DNA from: Colius striatus | Lineage: Eukaryota > Chordata > Aves > Coliiformes > Coliidae | Assembly: GCF_028858725.1 (NCBI RefSeq) | Contig: NC_084768.1 | Location: forward strand, 32,766,664 to 32,830,663 | Length of the DNA: 64,000 nt | Direction of reading: 5' to 3' | Part shown: positions 1 through 12,900 of the stretch, one piece after another | Layout: each line of letters opens with the position of its first letter | Numbering within the stretch: position 1 is the stretch's first letter | Position numbers and translations under genes: made by a program | Notes under the pieces: model-generated | Database searches by the model: none | Seen by the model: only the letters and a program-made list of their open reading frames with translations | Told to the model about the DNA's origin: nothing

Positions 1-3000
1 TGAGTAGGAATTAGAAGAATGCAATATACTGAACCAAAAGTTAGAAGCAGGACCACAGGAGCACTTCCAGAACTGGAAATACAAGTTCTGTTGTTCGTTT
101 CTGGAGGAAAGTCCTGGCATAGAGGAATCCTGTCACTTCAGAACTGCAATGGCTATCCCTGGCCATGGTCTACAAACAAAACCATCCTCTATTCCATTCT
201 TATCACAATGGGATTGCTTTTGAAACAAATCATTAGCCCCCAAAAATGCATGTACAGTGAGTTATAGATTATTGTAGTAGCAAACAATTTCTTCTAAGAA
301 AGATCTCCTTAAAGGAAAGGGGCAAGAAGCTTTCACCTTTTGAAAAAGTGAGTTGGAACTGAATGCAGTTGATCAGTTGAGAACACAGCCTATACTTTCT
401 GGAAAGAGTGGTTACTGAGTTCATGAATTGTTACTTTGTGCATCTTAACTAGTGTGATTATTGAATTTCATGATGAACTGCCTTCTGTAGCTGTGTTTAA
501 ACTGGAAACAGGCATTTTGGATTTGGTATCAAAGTGAATTCTATGTTCTTACAGTCAGTGAATGTACTGCCATTATGCATCTGTCTGCATGTAGCCTAGA
601 GCAGAGGAATGAGAGGAGAGAAATTTTGTTGAGGGTCTCTCATTGAAAGTATCTACTGCCACATCTTGTCCAGTCACCCAAAGGTCTGGGGTTTGGGATG
701 CCTCAGCTGAGTGAGAAATGTTCCATCTGGAACTTTCTGCCTGGAAAGTTCCATCTGAAACTGAGATATTGAATTTTAAAGGTGAAAAATAAGGCAACAA
801 GAAATAGAAATTTGAAGCTCTGAACCCTCTTCTTTATCCCAGCTGAAATGTAAACAAATAGAAAACTGAAGTCTTTGGGCAGTTGCTCCCAAAACCTTTA
901 TGATTTTCTAGAGAGAGACCGTCTCTTTAGCTGTGTGTTATTTCCCAGTAGAAATGAGATGCGTTTGTCTCACTCAAAGTCTGGATTTGAAGGCCATCTC
1001 CACCATGAGTCTGCTAAGTACTTCCAGCTGTTCCAGCTGACAGTGCGCTAACGTTGCACCATAAGCAGCAAACGGCTTTTGGCGGGGGTACACCCAGCTA
1101 AAGAGCTCTTCTGGGCTTCATCACGATGCCCTTATTTTTGGTGAAAAACTTAAGACAGTTACCCTTCTCAGTGATGGAAAACTTAGCCCTCGGTAGATAA
1201 AAGGTTTGAAGTCCAGGGAAAGAATGCTAGACAGAAATAGAACATATTGCATTACACTTGTTTTACTTTAACCTGATTTCTTTAGTACTATAAATATTTT
1301 CATGCATCCATCAAGTCATAAATTCAAAGCTAAACTGGAAGGCGTTTCAGGAAAAACCTGGCTGTTGATAATGGGGGGAAAAAAGCTTAAAAGTGAGGAA
1401 AACCTAGAGAGGTGAAGTAAAAAACTATCCCCAGAATACAATTTCATAAACATGAATATGTGTATCTATGAAAATGTGTGGTTTTATGTATAAAATATTT
1501 ATCAGTAAAGATATTTGATATCTGCTACATGGCCCAGTAGTGCATCTAGGGGTATGGATAACTACCAGACTTGTGCGTAGCCTGTCTTTCTCGTTGCTTG
1601 TTTTCCATCTAGGGCTCATATACCTATAGCTTTCTAGACTCTCACCTTCTATTGGTCACAAAAACTTTAATCTAATGACCTGTTCAGCATGTGGGACCGT
1701 CTGATCCTTATCAGGAGAATCAAATTTAAGGTGCTTTCTTTTGTACTGTAGTCAGCATTTGGATTTTCTTAGTCTGTATACTGTAAGTTATGTGACAAAC
1801 TGGGGGGGTGGGGGGGAAGCCTCATGTCCCTCCCCCAGATGATACAAAATTAGAAACTGTGTTTGGTTTTAGGATCTTAGAGACATTTCATAACAAAAGC
1901 TTTGCCAGCTCTCAGGAAGGATTACAATTTTGCCTTGAAGGCCAATTTCAGAGAAGTAATTCCCTACTAGGCAGGTGTTTTAACACAATGAGGTTCTTCT
2001 CTCGCTGAAGTAAAACAATATTCAGGTATCTCAGATTTATACAGTCTTAGGAAGCTCAATTCCACTTTCTTTGCTGGTTTGAGTAGGCACACACCCGGAA
2101 TCTCTGGGAGGAAAAGCCTTGAAGTATTATGTTTCTGTTGGTACAACTCCCTTCCTGTTGCTATTCATAACCTGGCATGTATTAAGCTTTTAAAACCAAA
2201 CTAAAGAAATAGCTGTTGGTCACTGCCTTCAATTCTTTTTAAAATGTTATTGTAATAGCATTTGATAATGAATCTGCTTATCAGATAACTTTCAGTATTG
2301 CAGAGGACTTTCAGAAGGCAGCAGAGGCCCCACTGTCTCTGGCATGACGTGTGTGTTCCATGCACACTGGAGCCCAGTTATAAACACTGTTGTGCTAAAT
2401 ATGGATCATCATGCCCTGATTTTCTAGAATTGCAGAGTGAACTTTTTAAAAGTTTATTGAGTTGGGTTTTTTTAACCAGTTAAGCACGTTTTTTACAGCC
2501 TTTTTCATGTTTCCAGACACTTGTACATTACGTGGCCTTACGTGTTTTGGAAATGTTTTATGAAGCTCTGCATGTGGGAGGCTTCCTGTAGCAGCTTTAA
2601 CAACATGTTGTCTCATTTAAAAACCATACTTCAGTGAATAGTTTAGGTGTAGTTACTGTGCTGATATTAAAAGTGAGATTCTTAGCAGCATGTGCTCAGG
2701 TGCATAGGTGAGTGGTAGGATCGTGGGGTTTTAAAAGAAATAGAAGCATAAATAATGAAACCACAGAGTCAGAGATCCTCAGGACCAGAGCCTTAAACGT
2801 GTTGTGGAATGCATTGCTTGCAACCCAGCTTTTTCCAACTGCTACACATACACACTTCTAAGAATAGTGCAGAGTTTTAAATCCCAGGCAACTGTGTGTG
2901 GAATTTTTAGCGGGACTCTGAGAGCAGCTTTGGTTGTGTTTCATTAAATGAAACCAAACACCCCATAACCAGGGCCAGATCCTGGGGAAAGGGAAGCAAA

Positions 3001-4375
3001 ACCCACATGGGTACTGTGCTGTCTATAATAAGGTAAACTGCATGACACATGCTTCATTCTTATTTTCTGATGCTGTTGGAGAACACAAGGAGAACTGTAG
3101 TGATATTTGAGTCTAATAGGCCTCAGAGCAAAATTAGAGCCTTGCACTTATATTTTTGTGAAGACTTAGTGCCAGGTGTGGTTTCTCTGAGTACATGCAC
3201 TGCTGGTAGAAGCCTTGAAATTACAGATGATTTGCTTTAGAAGACAGAGCTGAAATGGGAATTCTTTAGGAGAAAACCTTTCAGGTGGAGGTAGGTACAG
3301 AAGAGGTACAGAACAAGACTGGAGGTGATGAAGCCATTCAGCAAGTTCCCATAATGACCAACCTCTTGTTTGCAGGCTGAAGAATGGAAGCTGTGTAGGT
3401 TGCATCAGTTGATTCCCATCTCCTGAGGCATGGGCAGAGCAGACTACTCACCCTGCTTCCCTGGGAAGCTGCTTAAGCAGCCTGTGCCTGTAGCAAGATC
3501 TGCCCTGAGCACAAGAGCTCAGGTGTTCTGCAAGATGAGATGAACCTTATCTGATAGCTCTCAGCAGAGCAAAGAGGAATTACTGCCTTCTCCACCCACA
3601 CTTCCAGTCACATTTTCCAGCCACTTTCCTTCCTCTGACTACTCTGTGAGCCAATTGAGTTTGCTAATCTGTCAGGAAAGCAATTAAAAAAAACTAACCA
3701 CAACCTAAACCCCCAAACCCACGAATGTCCACTGTAGCAGTGGGATGAAAAGGCTCAATAGAAGATGAGGGGAACAGTAGCATCAGGGAGCATGAAGGAA
3801 TGGGATTCTGGCCGGGAGATGAGCAGGGAGAAGATAAAGATGAAGGAAATGCAACTCTTCTGGCAGCAGTGAGTTGCCAGGTGAACTCAGCCATATTGTA
3901 GACCTCAGATTTACCTTACCTCAGTGGTCCAGGGATCATGAGAGACCTTATACTGCCGTATATAACATGCATGTATGTGTAGCTAGTTATCAGAAACTTG
4001 AAACTGCTGTGAGAACATGAGGACTTCAGACTCTGGCAATCCTTCCTGTGCTTCCAGATATTCAGCATCCTGCACTGTGGGTGGGCAAAAAATATCCCAC
4101 ATACAATTTGTTTGGCGTAAGCCTTTCCAAGTATGAAGGGAAAAAAGTACACAATAAGATTGTGCAAAAGCTGATTGTGAGCAGGGCTGAAAAGATTATT
4201 TGTGGCAGATAACACGTGTTGCAAATACAGGCACATTTTCTTCAGGGAAGAAGACCTGTTTTGGTTTTTTTTTTGGTGATGAGTGTGTTATTTGGAAGCA
4301 GAGCCTGAGGAAAATCTCAGGTGACTTGTCCTTCATTCAGACTGCTAACTTCAGCTGTCCCCTGCTGATCTGCAG
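1..4375. other. Intergenic, nothing supported
   Basis: AT-rich sequence with only short unrelated open frames. A G-run (GGGGGGGTGGGGGGG, 1802-1816) is the only striking simple sequence. No CR1, tRNA or PALMD-like coding exon seen. Confidence 0.6.
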
Positions 4376-4531
4376 AGCCGGGGAGGTCAGCTGAATAACA
4401 GCGGGCTCTGTGTGGAGCACCGAGCGCTGCAGCGCGAGCGGCTGAGCCTGGGGAGGCATCCGGATGCCTGGCACAGTATGTCACCAACTTGTGTTTTTCA
4501 ACAGATTCAAATGTTTCACTTCTGCTTCTCA
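4376..4531 (+). other. CpG-enriched exon-like block, function unknown
   Basis: A good acceptor (TGTCCCCTGCTGATCTGCAG) precedes 4376. The following frame is open for 52 codons, beginning SRGGQLNNSGLCVEHRALQR, to TAG at 4532-4534, while a TAA closes the same frame just upstream of the acceptor. The first ~100 bases have about eight CpGs in a CpG-poor region. No donor is convincing, so if real it would be a last exon, or a lncRNA exon. I do not recognise the peptide. The minus strand is also open here (4317-4532). Confidence 0.25.
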
Positions 4532-4534
4532 TAG

Positions 4535-7500
4535 CACTGTATATTTACTTAACCCCTTACCTTAGGGTGGTGGTTATTAACCAGGGAAAGAGCAGGAGAG
4601 GAGAGGAAGGCAGAGAAGGGAAGTGTTGGTAAACTGTTAGAAAAACTAAGCTGGTAAATGTAAATTTACCTTTACAGACTGTTTAAAACACCAGGAGGAC
4701 ACTTTTTTTCCTTCCCCCTAAAGGCCGTGTCAGCCTTTCAAATACCCTTGGCAAATCAAAGGTTAATATTTTATTGCCATCCCTGAATAATGCAAAAAAT
4801 TAATCTAACTGCAAGTTGTAGGAAAGACCATTTTGGGGAATATAAAAGTTCTTTTCTTGTCGTATTTTCTCAGATGTGAGCAAGTTCTTTGCCCAGTGAC
4901 ATTAGGAAAGCCAAACTAATCTCTAGCCTATGGTATTGTTTAATTAGATGTAATTTCTGAGAAGTGTCTATGCAAATTTCTCTTCCTAGCAAGCAGGATC
5001 TTTGCTTTACCAGGAGATCCATTATGGTCTCTATACATTTATGACTGCCCACATACACCTAGGAACTGATGGCCTGCAAAGGCTGGAGTTGGAGACTATT
5101 TTAGTCTCTGTTTTAGCAACACGTGGCCAAATTTGAAAATACCATCATTTTGTACTCAGCCTGTGGGTGAAATGACTTTCTGAAAAAGGTTTGGGTGCAT
5201 GGCATTAATCTGGAAAAGGGGCTTATCAGGTAGTTTCTCATGTCACAACTTTTGCAACTTTGTGCATTTTAAGCCGTCTCTTATAACCCACAACCAGGGA
5301 TTTTCAAATGGGAACTGGATTTGCCAATTTTTGGTGGTCTGTGTAATAACATCTAAGTGTAGGGACTGTGTCTTCTCAATGTGTCATCAGGAGCCGAGAT
5401 CAAGTGTGAATGAGCATGTGGTTCCTGCTCTCCACCTGACAGATGGGGAGAACAGTACTTTCCCAGCTGATGGGATCACCGTTCTTGAACAGAGACTGCT
5501 CCTTACACGGCCTTTTAGATGAGATTTGATTTCAGAATCTACCAAATTATCATTGGCCATTTGGCAAAATCAACGTCGGGGAAAAATCACCTTAAACATC
5601 CTTTTTGATTTATAGGTGTCCATGCTAAATAATTGCACCCAACTGCAGCAGTAATGGAATATTGCCAAAACTTGCTAACAAAATGCAGCCCAGGCCAGAA
5701 GGGAACTGAAACAACTGCTTGATTCCTGTTTAAAACCCTGGAAGTCAGAAGTGCTCACAGTGAAGGGTGTCTGTTCTGTTTTGTTTCTCTTGCAACAGGC
5801 TGCTGTGCCTTACTGGCCTCCCTAACTTCATCTTTTAACAGATTCTTTTGGATGGCGTAGACCCAGCAGCAGGCTAGTGTGCTATTGTCATCATTGGCAA
5901 ATGGCATTTGCCCTTGAACAGTCTCCTATGCTAATCATTTTATGCTATTACCATCCTTTTTTCAGGAGTAGATGCTCTTGCTAAAAGCAACGAGCCCCTC
6001 TGTCGCTTTGCCAAGGGAAGGGCCTGTCATGTGATTTAGTACCTCTCAAAAAATGTGTCTGTGTGGCTTGGCTGCCTTCTCAATGCTTTGCATGCTGAGA
6101 CTGTTTGAATATAGCAGGCTGACTATATTCATGGAGGCCTATAGTTCAGATCTCATCTCAGTGCCCTTTCTAAATCAGCAACCAGACTGATGTTTTGCAT
6201 TAGCAGATGACAGCACTTGGTTTGGTGATGAGGAGTGGCATTTTTCACCCTGGGAGACCGGAGGCTGAGCCAGAGGCTGCTGTTGGATTTTTTCTCAGTC
6301 ACAGCTTGTGCAGGAGTCTCTGGTTGTTCTGATATGCAGCAGAAAATGCAGCCAAGAAACAGAGGTTCTGGTAAACCCTGTGTCTCCTTGCATTTGAGGT
6401 TTCCTTAGGGTTCAGCCTGATGGCATGTACATGAACTACTGGGGAGTAATAGTGCTTCTCCCTCTTGGCAGAAGCACCATCTCTGTTACATTGCAGCAGT
6501 ATCACTGCCTCAGTTTAATCTTTGTGACAAGGATTCTTGCTAATGGTAGGTACAACCACTCTTTACCCATGTATTGCTCGTGTCACAGGTTCAGCACACT
6601 GGGACAGGTTTTCAAGATGGCTCAGTCAGCTCTTGTGACATCTAAACAGCTTTCTGAAGACCCAGGACAGTGATCTTTGAACAGAAAAGAGCTTTAGAAG
6701 CTGCCTCTGCTAGCAGTGCAGGAAGTCTGTGTGCAGCAGACACTCTATCCATGTGAGGAGCAACCACAAATTCTCTTGTTTACGAGAGGGGCTATTTATT
6801 GGCTTTTGAAAGGAAAAACAGGACTTGTCAATAACTGGATGTATATACAGCACAAGCCCCAGTACTGAGCAGAAGAAATAATAACACCTCTCTCTATCTG
6901 CCTGCTCATATTAGTGAAGTGTGTCTCTATGAATGTCAAACCCACAAACCCTGATCCTCCTCCTGTGCACCTGTCTGTGAATAACCTCTCCTCCATTCAG
7001 AGAGCCGACCACTGACAGAACACGGTTTGTGCAGTCTTTTACAGGCAGTGAAGCGTATTTTACTCCAGTCATACTGGGTGCTTTGCAAACACTTGGGTAG
7101 GTGATGGTGCCAGCAGTGAGCTTAACAACTGAGAAAATAAAGGGGGATGTGATAAAAGTCTTGTCTTTGAATGTGCAATGCTTTGTAGATGCTATGTTTT
7201 CTGATACTGCTGGAGAACTTATCTACAGTGGGCAAAGTGCACTGTTAGAAAACATGTATTTAATGGACTCTAAATAACATAACATGATTCAACGCTTACT
7301 GTGACCAAAGATCAGCTAAAACTAGCTGGACTTACTCAGCCTTCCACTCCCTTAACTTTAGCTGTAACTAGATAATTCATTGTTTTAAACTCGTCTGTCT
7401 CTATTCTAGACAATAGCTTGTTTTATGATACTTCTAGTATTGCTTTTTTCTAACAATACCTTACAGTTTGGGCAGGTTCATGAACATTTCACTGCCTGAA

Positions 7501-9633
7501 TGGTTACAAAATTTAATGGGAGAGGTGGGACATAGAGAGCCATGGTCCTGAACACACACAATATGAGAGTGAAAGTATGAGAGATGTTTCTGATAAGCAA
7601 GTATAGGGGTTTGACAGAAAAAGAAATCTGGGAGATTTCATTGGTCTCTAGTACTGACAAATGATCAAGATGAAGGGAAAGTTAACCCCAGAAAGGGTAT
7701 TTAAGACCAGAAAACAGCAATTACAAAGACATATGGGGAAGCCCACTGCTTCCTTTGATTAGTTCGATTTCATTTTACTTTTGGTATTGTTTCTTGTCAA
7801 TGACCAACTTACAGATGTCATTCCAGACCTCTGGAAACATCCAAAATGGATTATGCTTGAACTTCTAGAAGAGATCTAAACACTGTAACCTCAAGGGCAC
7901 ACAAAACAGGGAAGAGGTCATGAGGATTAGAGATCATGATGAGTGCTAGGAAAAAGTTAACCAATACGTGAGAAAGCCAGCTGTGGAAGAAGCAGTATTC
8001 ATGATCTGTAGTGTGGTCTTCTGAGTGTCTCTTAGCAGGTATGTAATAAAGCTTGAAAGTTCTTTGATCAGTGGTTCAGCTCCCATGCTGGGAATGAGGC
8101 AGGGCTTGTTCAACTGATACCTCATTCTCACAAATAAACTGGGTTACAGAGGAGATACAGAGCAGGAGTCAGGGTAGCACCAGTAAGAACAGTAATAGAG
8201 TAAACCTCTACCAACCACTTCTTGTAGAAGTGAGAGCAGGGAAAGGTTAAACACCACCACATCTAGTATTACTTGTTCAGCTGGTGTAAAGGAAGCGCTT
8301 TCAAAAAGAAAACACAGAAACTGGCCCTGCTCCAGGGATGAACCTGCTGTGGCTTGTAGGTCTCTGCTGTCTGTAGTGGGTGGGTAGACTCTATACTGTT
8401 TCATCAGATCCTGGCAGGGGCTGTGCTGCCTGTGAAGAGGTCTATGTTGTGTTCTGACAGGTAAATATGGGATGACACAGTAACAAGTGTGGAAACAACA
8501 CAATGTCACAGTCATCAGACTGCATGAAACTCCATGGGAACAGACAGACACTGCTTGAGCTGGGATTTCAATGTAATAGAGAGTTCTCCCTCTTCTGAAG
8601 TCCTGGTGTGATAGTGGTTCTCTCTGAGGGCACCAGCAATGCCCTCTGCTTCTCTCTGTTTTGTACTGGATGAAGCTAACGTTGCCAAGGCAGTGTCCAT
8701 AGGTGCTTGTATACCGTGTGTCCGAGAGCCACGTGAGTACTAGCACTTCACAGGTACTGATTGGGATCCTTCAGTAATGTTAACAACTCCACATAGGACT
8801 TATATGGAACCTGGTCCTCAATCTGTAGAGCCTCATCCTCTAAGTCTATTCACCAATCCAGATCTAGTCTAAGTCCTTCAAATTTAATGTGTAACCTTGA
8901 CAGAATTACTTCAGGTTTCTGTCAACAATGCACAAAATCAGACCTGCTGCTCCTGAGCAGCCCTGGGCACTGTCAGCCAATGTGAGGTTCCAAAGAGCTT
9001 TAGTCTCTGGAGTTAGAGAACAGGGTTTCCTCCTGGGAGTGGGGTGGGGGAAAGCAGCTTTCATTATTGGTAGGGATCAGATTTATTAAAGAAGATTCTG
9101 GCTGTGCAATGTAATTTCTTTATAGCATCTGCTGGGATAGTGCAAGCTTGGGCTGAAGGAGGTGCCAGCCAAACAGCTTAGCATCTCGTCTGCACTGAGG
9201 GAGCCAGCCAAAAGAGCATTGCTCTTGTAATGCTCAAAATTGACAGGAAAGCTAGAAGCAATTTTCAGTGTTACATATCAGGTAGGTCTTGGCTCATTCA
9301 TAGACTCCTGGGAGTAGGTTTCTAAAAGAATATTTCTTGTGGGCATCTTTCTAAAGATACATGTACAATCTTTATCGCCCTAGCAGCAACTTTGTAAGGA
9401 AGATTGAGTATCATTGTCAGTTGTTTGCAGAGTTGTTGCAGAGTTATGCTAGGAATAATAAACAACCTGGATCTGTTCTCTACCTGGGGCCACTTGAAAA
9501 GCTCTGTGTAGATGGGAAATATCACTTCTTAGTGCAGTTCAATTCTCACCTCAAAGTAGTTAATTTCTGTGTGGATCTCTTGGAAAGACAGTGTTTGGTA
9601 CTGATGCTTCTAACTACCTTATGCATGGGGGTT
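4535..9633. other. Intergenic
   Basis: Apart from the unrecognised open frames at 8144-8746, I see no gene, RNA gene or clear mobile element. Short open frames at 5199-5522 and 6425-6673 lack domain features. Confidence 0.55.
8144..8746 (-). other. 200-codon minus-strand open frame, unrecognised
   Basis: This is the longest open frame in the window apart from PLPPR4. It is Cys-, Tyr- and Ser-rich without a domain pattern I know. An overlapping second frame (8515-8700) is more protein-like in composition (KQREAEGIAGALRENHYHTR). It could be a decayed mobile element or chance. No splice or poly(A) context singles it out. Confidence 0.15.
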
Positions 9634-9924
9634 GAGAGGATGGGGTGATGCTTTTCTCTGTGGTGGCCTGTGCCAGGACAAGGGGTAACAGGCACAAACA
9701 CAGGAAGTTCCACTGGAACAAGAGGAGAAACTCCTTGAGTGTTGAGGCGAGGGAGCCCTGGCCCAGGCTGCCCAGGGAGGGTGTGAAGACTCCTTCTTGG
9801 GAGGCTTCCAACTCCACTTTAACATGTTCCTGTGCCCCCTGAGCGAGGGGAACCTGCTTTAGCAGGGGCTGGGCTGGAGCAGCTCTGCAGGGCCCTTCCA
9901 ACCACCATTCTGTGGTTCTGTGAC
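9634..9924 (+). mobile_element. CR1 LINE, 5'-truncated 3' end (~290 bp)
   Basis: Matches the CR1 3' region in order: AGGACAAGGGGTAACAGGCAC, then GGAAGTTCCACTGGAACA, CCCAGGCTGCCCAGGGAGG, CTTTAGCAGGGGCTGG, GGGCCCTTCCAACCACCATT and the TCTGTGGTTCTGTGAC tail of eight-base repeats. It is the longest CR1 piece here and carries no intact reverse transcriptase. The open frames on both strands here are element sequence. Confidence 0.95.
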
Positions 9925-12900
9925 TTTGAAACAAAAATTCTTGATCTTTAACCAAAAATCTCACTCAGGGGTTGGACTATGTCTATGTTTATATTGTGTT
10001 GCATGGATCACAGTGCATGTTCCAAACCAGTAGCCATGCATTATTAGGTTAAGCATCCCTAAACCCTAATTCCTAAGTAACGCCTTGCTAGTTGGACACA
10101 CTTTACTTTTCGATCCACGGTGTAATTTGAAATTTGAGGATTGAATAGAAAAATTTCCCACTTCATTATAAGGAATTTCTCTGATGGGATTTGCTGACCT
10201 TTTTTGGACTCCACTGAGCAATCCCAGGGCATGGTGTTCTCTGCTACATGGGAGGCAAAAAGCACACAGAAATGAGGTTTTTGTAGTTTAAAACATAATC
10301 ACAAGCTCTGTCAGGGCAGAGTCAAGGTCAAGCTTGCTGCCTCGAGACAGACAATACAGAAAATGGTAGCTAAGGATGAAATCCACAGAGGAATATATTT
10401 GTCCCCTGCACAAATACAAGACAAACTGCATGAGTGTGCTCCAGTACATTGAATTGCTCTGCAGCCCTATCAGGAGTATCTGCCAAGAAGTTTCATTGAG
10501 AAGATAAATGTTTGATTTCTAGCAGCAGTATGTGGACAAATGACAATCCAGACATGCTTCATCCTGGCTGTTCTGCAGTCAGCTGGCAGCTCTGCACTCA
10601 GTGTGTGAGAGGAAAAGGGAAGAACATTACCTGAGCATTTCCTGAGCCTTTTAGCTTTAATTTTTGGCTACTTGGCCATTACCAAGACAAACAGGGCTAA
10701 ATTCGTTTTTTAGGTATCTTTGAAGTTATAACTGAACTAGATCCTAAGCTGCTCAGTAAAAAGGCTTGCAGGAGAATCCACTTTTGAGAGCTTGTTCTCC
10801 AATGGAATGCAGTGTTTAGGGCAAGTTTTACATCATGAGTCACCCTGCTGCCTGTTCAAAAGCTGCATTTGCAAAGAGGCATTTTGGCCTTTTCTCAGTT
10901 TTCAGTGACACATGAAAACAATCTCATGAAGACAAGAAGAGTGCTGAGGCCCGTATGCCCTGTGTTAATGAGGAGATGGGTCAACTAGGGTAACGGCCAT
11001 TTCAATGGCAGTGTTTCCAGTACTGCATTTAAAGGTCTCTGGATGTCCAGAGGGCTTCATAGAGTTCCTTTTGCCATGAAATGCTGTCCCTTTACCTCAT
11101 CCTCTATGCTGTGTGTAAAAAGTCTTTGCAGTCTTTATACTAGGTTACAGCCAGGGTCACTAGCAGGGAAAAATGTCTGTTCTCCTTTTCTCTCACTCTT
11201 AATACAGAGACTGATTTTATCCTCCTCTTAAGCTGATGCACAGGTAGAAGTTATTTGCACAACTGTTAGCACGATCCTGCTAGGATGAGCAGAACCACGT
11301 TCAGATTTTTTTCCCCTGGCTGCTTCCTATTGCTTCTGATGGCTTTTTCCTTGAAGAATTGAATCGATTTTTCTGCACCAAATAACCCCCATAGTAGATT
11401 TTTCCCCAGTACTCTGACTTTAGCATCACAGTATAATGATTTCAACAGGACTGACTCACAACTCTTTGTAACCTAGAGCATGTTGCAAATACTTGGCCTT
11501 CCAGTCAATGTAGCTGACAAATACCTTCAAGGAGCTGCTTTTGGGAGCCCATCACAAGGAGACTCTTCACTGATAACAAGCCCACACTTGGAGACCAACG
11601 TTGGTTACTTTTCCTGCTTTATTCTCTTTCACATAGCAGCTGTTGTATTTTCCAGCTTACTGTTTCCTCAGCTAGCACTGCCAATGTTAGATGTTTCCAG
11701 ACTAATGGAAACTTTCTTTTGAATGAAGCAAGTTGTACTACCATGGGTTTGAAAATGGAAAACATTTGTAATCTTTACACACAAAGATATAAGATCTTGC
11801 CATAAATATAGAAGCAAAGTGCTGTTTGTGTCCAGATCTCAAATACATCTTTGAAATAGCCATGAGCTGGAAAAACATTTGGGAATGTGAAGGTAGATGA
11901 GCCTCTAAACATCTCATCAGGAAATGCAAAAAGCTGTTCTTTTGTTTTGCTTCTGGAGCCCATTCCCACAGGAGATGGCCTGTTGAGAGTGGCAATGGGG
12001 AGAGAAGGCATTTAAGGAAGAGGCACAACTGTAGCCTGAATTTTTGGCTTGGCCTTATCACATTCTAGATAGAGGACTGGAAGATGAACAGATTCACACC
12101 CACATTCCACTGCAGCCAGCACCAGAAACTTTAGAACTGGGCTCTGGAGCCACGTGTCCAGCTCTATGTGCAGCTGTTAAAAGTGCAAGGACCTCTCAGG
12201 CTGTGCTCTGTCGTACTTTCAGTACCTTACGTTGGCTGATCCTCTTCTATAAATGGGAGTGGTTGGGTACTGTGGGTGCAACCACAAAGACAGAGGTGTC
12301 TGTAACCTACCTAAGAGAGGTCTTGTGCAGTGTGTGTGGGGCAGGGATTCTTGATTCTACAAATCTGGCCTTTGTTGTTCTCTAGTGAGCATTTCTGGGC
12401 CTCTCAAAAGAGCACAACTGCTGTTTTCATCCTCTCTCTGCAAGCTGCAGCCAGAGGGTTGCATGGCACTTTGTTCAGCACATAAAACACTGACCTTTTG
12501 AGCCATTTCTCAGATTTGCATAGTGCATAGAATAACTTTATTGTTATTGCACATTGAGAAATGCCTCAGTTAGAAAGCAGAACTGCAGAAATGAAGATGC
12601 AAGTAAATTAACAGGTAAAAATACACCGACTTTCTGTAACTAGCTTTAGACAGACCAGATTTCATCTTAAGAAATATTAAAATATTGTGACCTCCCAGCC
12701 TTCAGATTAGGAAACGGATTGTCAGCAGAATGAGTTAATTGTCACTTTGTTCATATGTCACAGAGGTAGCTGTGCTTTTCTGTATGTTTCATGTGACAGC
12801 TTCCAGAAACCGGCACAAAAGTATTGGAGGTGAATGTTTGTTAGTGTTCCTGCTTCTGTTTTTAGCAAAGGTTTTCAGATTTCCTTGTCACTCAAGTTTA

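Noticed and set aside
9614..9964. Several open frames of 65-116 codons on both strands
   Set aside because: They lie within a CR1 fragment and are element sequence, not a gene.
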